Shown piece by piece: positions 35,519-38,557 of a DNA stretch of 38,557 bases (positions are counted from its first letter, which is position 1; the number at the start of each line of letters is the position of its first letter). A program made the position numbers and the translations under genes. Source of the stretch: an uncultured Schlesneria sp. (GTDB lineage Bacteria > Planctomycetota > Planctomycetia > Planctomycetales > Planctomycetaceae); NCBI GenBank assembly GCA_903871875.1, contig CAIQIR010000087.1:1-38557 (forward strand), written 5' to 3'. Under the pieces are notes generated by a model. It saw only the letters and a program-made list of their open reading frames with translations, was not told where the DNA came from and ran no database searches.

Positions 35519-37786
35519 ATGCGAAAAGTGCGAACAGGCGGCGGTTGGCCCGCGGTGCGTTACACCTTCAGCAAAGCACGTGAAGCGGGTGGGCTGTGGA
35601 AGCTGTGGAAGGCCATGCGTTCCAAGAACGCCTGCAAGACCTGCGCACTCGGGATGGGCGGTCAGCAAGGCGGGATGGCCAATGAACGGGGCATGTTTCC
35701 CGAAGTCTGCAAGAAGTCGCTGCAGGCGATGGTCGCCGACATGCAGGGCGCGGTGAAGCCCGATTTCTTCAAGACCTATTCGATTCCTCAGCTGCAAGCT
35801 TTTTCACCGCGGGAACTGGAAACCAGCGGCCGACTGATCCAACCGGTCATCCATCGCCGAGGCGAAAACTACTACCAGCCGATCTCGTGGGACGAGGCTT
35901 TCCAGAAGATCATCACCAAGCTGCGCCCGGCCGCCGCATCCCCGTCGCGACCTGCCACGTCGACCAACGGAGCCGCCGGTGATCCCGTCACGCCCAACGA
36001 AACGTTCTGGTATTTCAGCGGCCGCAGTTCCAATGAAGCCGGATTTCTGTTGCAGGTCTTTGCCCGCGTTTTTGGGACTAACAACGTCAATAATTGTTCG
36101 TTCTACTGTCATCAGGCGAGTGGCGTGGGGCTGAATAGCGTCCTTGGCACCGGCACGGCGACACTGGTGCTCGAAGATATCGAGCATGCCGATCTGGTCT
36201 TTATCATCGGCGGCAACCCGGCCAGTAACCATCCGCGACTGATATCGACACTCAAAAATTTGCGTCGCAAGGGCGGGCATGTCGTCGTCATTAATCCGAT
36301 CGTCGAAACGGGCCTGGTGAACTTCAGCGTGCCAAGCGATCCGTTCAGCCTGATGTTCGGCAGCAAGATTGCCTCGCTGTATGTCCAACCGCACATCGGC
36401 GGGGATCTGGCGCTGCTTTCTGGCATCGCCAAACGCATTGTCGAAATGAACGTGCACGACGAGGCGTATCTCAAGACCTACTGCGATCACTGGCCCCAGT
36501 TGAAAGCGCAACTGGCCAGTCTCGATTGGGAAGACATCTACCGCAAATCGGGCGTCGAAGCCGACGCGATCCAGGCGATCGCCACGCGGTATGCCGCGGC
36601 CGAGAATGTTGTCTTCACCTGGACGATGGGCATCACGCATCACACGTACGGTGTGGAAAATGTCGAAGCGATCGCCAACCTGGCGTTGCTGCGGGGCATG
36701 GTGGGGCGACCCAACGCGGGATTGCTACCGATTCGCGGACATTCCAACGTCCAGGGCATCGGCTCGATGGGTGTCACTCCGAAACTGAAGGACGCAATCT
36801 TCGATCGCTTGCAGTCCCATTTCGGTCTGGAACTTCCCACAACCGCCGGTCTCGACACGCTCGCCTGCATGGAAGCGGCCGATCAACGGGAGTTGAAATT
36901 TGGCTTCTGCCTGGGCGGAAACCTGTATGGGTCCAACCCCGACGCGACTTTCGCCGAGCAGGCACTCAGCAAGTTGGAACTGCTGGTCTATCTGAACACG
37001 ACGCTGAACACGGGTCACGCCCACGGATTGGCCGAAGAAACGATCATTCTGCCGGTGCTGGCGCGCGACGAAGAGCCGCAGTCGACCACGCAGGAATCGA
37101 TGTTCAATTTTGTCCGCCTGAGCGACGGAGGTCCGTCACGGCATGAGGGGCCGAAGAGTGAAATCGAAGTGATTGCCACGATCGCCAGCGGCGTCCTGGG
37201 CAACAGCGGCCCGATCGATTGGGAATCGATGCGCAACACCAATCGGATTCGCGAGGCGATTGCCAAGGTCGTTCCCGGTTTCGATCAGATCAAGGATATC
37301 GGCGAAACCAAAAAAGAATTCCAACTCGACGGCCGCACCTTTCACACACCGCATTTTCCCACGCCGAACGGCAAAGCCCAGCTGCGTGCGCACGAGTTAC
37401 CGGAACTAGTGGGCGCGCCGCATGAACTGCGTCTGATGACGATTCGCAGCGAAGGCCAGTTCAACACGGTCGTCTACGAGGACTACGATCTGTACCGCGG
37501 CATCGAAGGCCGTCAGGTCATCCTGTTGCATCCGGAAGATCTGGATCGCTTCGGTTTGCAGGCCGGTCAACGCCTCACGGTCCGCAGCGCCACGGGCGAG
37601 ATGACCAATATCATCGCGACCCCGTTCGAAAAGATCCGCCCGGGTAATACGGCGATGTACTATCCCGAATGCAACGTCCTGGTCCCCCGAACCGCCGACC
37701 CCCGTTCCAAAACCCCCGCCTTCAAATTGGTCCTGGTCACGATCGAACCAACCGCCAAACCAATCCGGCTACCGGTTCTGCGCTAG
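35519..37786 (+). CDS. FdhF/YdeP-type molybdopterin oxidoreductase
   Basis: A 755-aa molybdopterin-dependent oxidoreductase related to formate dehydrogenase alpha (TIGR01701-like, as E. coli YdeP). The N-terminus has only three Cys in a CxxC...C arrangement (C39, C42, C64). The Mo-ligand position is C197 followed by H198 (FYCHQASGVGL), aligning with the SeCys-His of FdhF; Cys thus replaces SeCys. IIGGNPASNHPRL and GMVGRPNAGLLPIRGHSNVQG line the cofactor pocket. The C-terminal molydop_binding domain (from about 640) has LMTIRSEGQFNTVVYEDYD and HPEDLDRFGLQAGQRL. There is no signal peptide, so it is cytoplasmic. The substrate is unknown; formate is not proven. The ATG at 35519 has AAGG 8 nt upstream. 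No fdhD or electron-transfer subunit is adjacent. Confidence 0.92.
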   Translation: MRKVRTGGGWPAVRYTFSKAREAGGLWKLWKAMRSKNACKTCALGMGGQQGGMANERGMFPEVCKKSLQAMVADMQGAVKPDFFKTYSIPQLQAFSPRELETSGRLIQPVIHRRGENYYQPISWDEAFQKIITKLRPAAASPSRPATSTNGAAGDPVTPNETFWYFSGRSSNEAGFLLQVFARVFGTNNVNNCSFYCHQASGVGLNSVLGTGTATLVLEDIEHADLVFIIGGNPASNHPRLISTLKNLRRKGGHVVVINPIVETGLVNFSVPSDPFSLMFGSKIASLYVQPHIGGDLALLSGIAKRIVEMNVHDEAYLKTYCDHWPQLKAQLASLDWEDIYRKSGVEADAIQAIATRYAAAENVVFTWTMGITHHTYGVENVEAIANLALLRGMVGRPNAGLLPIRGHSNVQGIGSMGVTPKLKDAIFDRLQSHFGLELPTTAGLDTLACMEAADQRELKFGFCLGGNLYGSNPDATFAEQALSKLELLVYLNTTLNTGHAHGLAEETIILPVLARDEEPQSTTQESMFNFVRLSDGGPSRHEGPKSEIEVIATIASGVLGNSGPIDWESMRNTNRIREAIAKVVPGFDQIKDIGETKKEFQLDGRTFHTPHFPTPNGKAQLRAHELPELVGAPHELRLMTIRSEGQFNTVVYEDYDLYRGIEGRQVILLHPEDLDRFGLQAGQRLTVRSATGEMTNIIATPFEKIRPGNTAMYYPECNVLVPRTADPRSKTPAFKLVLVTIEPTAKPIRLPVLR

Positions 37787-37890
37787 ACGGATGAACGGTA
37801 CAGGTCAGTGACGGCGAGATGCATGAGAAGATCGCGTAGCGGCGCAGGGTAAAGCACGCAGGCATCGTACAGCACCGTGAAATTACTCAC
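37783..37890 (-). pseudogene. N-terminal remnant of a PIN-domain toxin
   Basis: One base after the antitoxin stop, a GTG opens a 35-codon frame ending in TAG. The product reads MSNFTVLYDACVLYPAPLR and continues DLLMHLAVTDLYRSSV. VLYDACVLYPAPLRDLL is the characteristic start of PIN-domain RNase toxins (first catalytic Asp in YDA), which are about 150-190 aa. Everything after the second helix, including the other acidic residues, is missing. The frame runs into the end of the convergent oxidoreductase, and the two stop codons share the CTAG at 37783-37786. The fragment cannot be an active RNase. It is too short to be found by a length cut-off. Confidence 0.8.
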
Positions 37891-37891
37891 C

Positions 37892-38368
37892 TCAATAACC
37901 CATGCCTAATTCCTGAGCCTGCGCCGATAGCTCGTCCAGCGATTGCAGTCGATTGCGATCAAGCGTCACCTTGTATTCCATCAAATCCTTGAACAGCACG
38001 CGCCGATGGGTGCCGATCTTGCGGTAGGCAATCGCTCCCTTTTCCAGCTGCTCGACGAGGAACGGTCGAGAAACATTCAGGATGTCCGCCGCCTGCTGGG
38101 TGGTTAGCTCGGCATGAACCGGAATCATCGTCACTGCATTGCCTTGGGCCATCTGCGTGAGGATATCATTGAGCAACCGGAACGCCGACGCGGGAATCGA
38201 CACGGTCTCTTCCGGCGTGTCATCCTGCTGGATTCGAAAGTTTAACGGCTTCTGCTGTTTTCCATGTCCAACAAAACGCGCCAGCGCCCGACTGCTCTGC
38301 TGTGCCAGAATCGCCTCATCTGCTGTGGGTGTAACTATTTCGGAGAATTCTCCGAGCAATGTTGGCAT
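37892..38368 (-). CDS. excisionase-type HTH antitoxin of a PIN toxin pair
   Basis: A 158-aa DNA-binding protein. The C-terminal half has an excisionase/MerR-like helix-turn-helix (HTH_17): ELTTQQAADILNVSRPFLVE, then a basic wing KIGTHRRVLFKDLMEYK. The N-terminal half (ARFVGHGKQQKPLNFRIQQ) probably supports dimerisation. This architecture is known for antitoxins that precede PIN-domain toxins in two-gene operons, and the frame directly downstream is the PIN remnant. It should bind its own promoter and would neutralise the toxin. The ATG at 38368 is chosen because AAGGAGG lies 7 nt upstream; the frame stays open to the window edge but translates the tandem repeats. The protein looks complete. 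Confidence 0.9.
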   Translation of the reverse strand: MPTLLGEFSEIVTPTADEAILAQQSSRALARFVGHGKQQKPLNFRIQQDDTPEETVSIPASAFRLLNDILTQMAQGNAVTMIPVHAELTTQQAADILNVSRPFLVEQLEKGAIAYRKIGTHRRVLFKDLMEYKVTLDRNRLQSLDELSAQAQELGMGY

Positions 38369-38375
38369 CTTTTGT

Positions 38376-38441
38376 CCTCCTTCCCCCAAAAGAAGTCTAT
38401 CGACCAATCGCAGCAAATGCAATATTCGAAATAAACGAAAT
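38376..38441 (-). promoter_or_regulatory. antitoxin promoter, RBS and possible operator
   Basis: On the minus strand TTGCAT (38417-38422) and TAGACT (38394-38399) are 17 bp apart, giving a start near 38387 and a very short leader. A strong AAGGAGG (38376-38382) follows. Upstream, CGAAAT repeats at 38427-38432 and 38436-38441 (9-bp period), overlapping where an autoregulator could sit. Confidence 0.5.
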
Positions 38442-38511
38442 GGCTTTGCCCGAGGCAACGATACACTCCCCAATATGACGCGGTGACGACTCACTTCATT
38501 TACTGCACTGC

Positions 38512-38557
38512 AACACCACAGTCCTGCAATAACACCACAGTCCTGCAATAACACCAC
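38512..38557. repeat. 19-bp direct tandem repeat running off the window edge
   Basis: The unit AACACCACAGTCCTGCAAT occurs at 38512-38530 and 38531-38549, and a third copy starts at 38550 (8 bases visible). All visible copies are identical. It lies about 70 bp upstream of the antitoxin promoter. The total copy number cannot be seen. Confidence 0.9.

Noticed and set aside
38369-38557. N-terminal extension of the antitoxin to the window edge
   Set aside because: The extension translates the tandem repeats and promoter; AAGGAGG before the ATG at 38368 fixes the start.
38512-38557. CRISPR array
   Set aside because: The repeats abut with no spacers, and no cas genes are present.

Overview
The window looks like chromosome from a planctomycete (probably Planctomycetales/Planctomycetaceae). 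This rests on families typical of that phylum: a DUF1559 protein with a prepilin-type N-terminus, a Tat-exported DUF1501 protein, two Cys-type sulfatases, a DUF1570 peptidase-like protein, a GYF-domain protein and a large membrane/TPR protein. No database search was possible, so the taxonomy is inferred from gene content. Genes sit on both strands with generous intergenic gaps, many start codons are GTG or TTG, and Shine-Dalgarno sites are often weak.

Layout: 1-4493 holds the 3' end of an unrecognised gene, then three minus-strand genes: a tail-anchored triple-GYF protein, a membrane GGDEF diguanylate cyclase, and a DUF1559 pseudopilin-like protein followed by a clear terminator. An 893-bp gap follows. 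5387-9427 holds an unknown 212-aa protein and a 1064-aa multi-membrane/TPR protein. 9762-15112 runs gnd, a FemAB/GNAT-like transferase, a secreted BNR sialidase-like protein and a sulfatase. The last three are tightly spaced and face a second sulfatase (15228-16721, minus), which lies downstream of a MoxR-type AAA+ ATPase (minus). 18108-23868 holds a short UvrC, a DUF1570 protein, an unknown membrane protein (minus) and an orphan RbsA-like double ABC ATPase. 24028-29207 holds an SRPBCC protein, xylose isomerase with a textbook terminator, purA, and an enolase-superfamily enzyme (minus). 29767-33730 holds a PGRP/Amidase_2 protein overlapping an alpha/beta-hydrolase-like protein, then shikimate kinase overlapping a prepilin peptidase. 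33869-37786 holds a DUF1501 protein (minus) divergent from an FdhF/YdeP-type molybdopterin oxidoreductase. The right end holds an excisionase-type HTH antitoxin with its promoter and RBS, followed by a 35-codon remnant of a PIN-domain toxin, and 19-bp tandem repeats running off the edge.

Functional links: the prepilin peptidase is a plausible processor of the DUF1559 protein. The sialidase, sulfatases and transferase suggest processing of sulfated or sialylated glycans. gnd, xylA and the sugar-type ABC ATPase belong to pentose/carbon metabolism but do not form one operon. Much of the window is ordinary housekeeping. The points most worth a second look are the truncated toxin behind an intact antitoxin, the compact UvrC lacking its HhH end, the ABC ATPase in which both halves of one composite ATP site have decayed, and the hydrolase-like protein with Gly at the nucleophile position.
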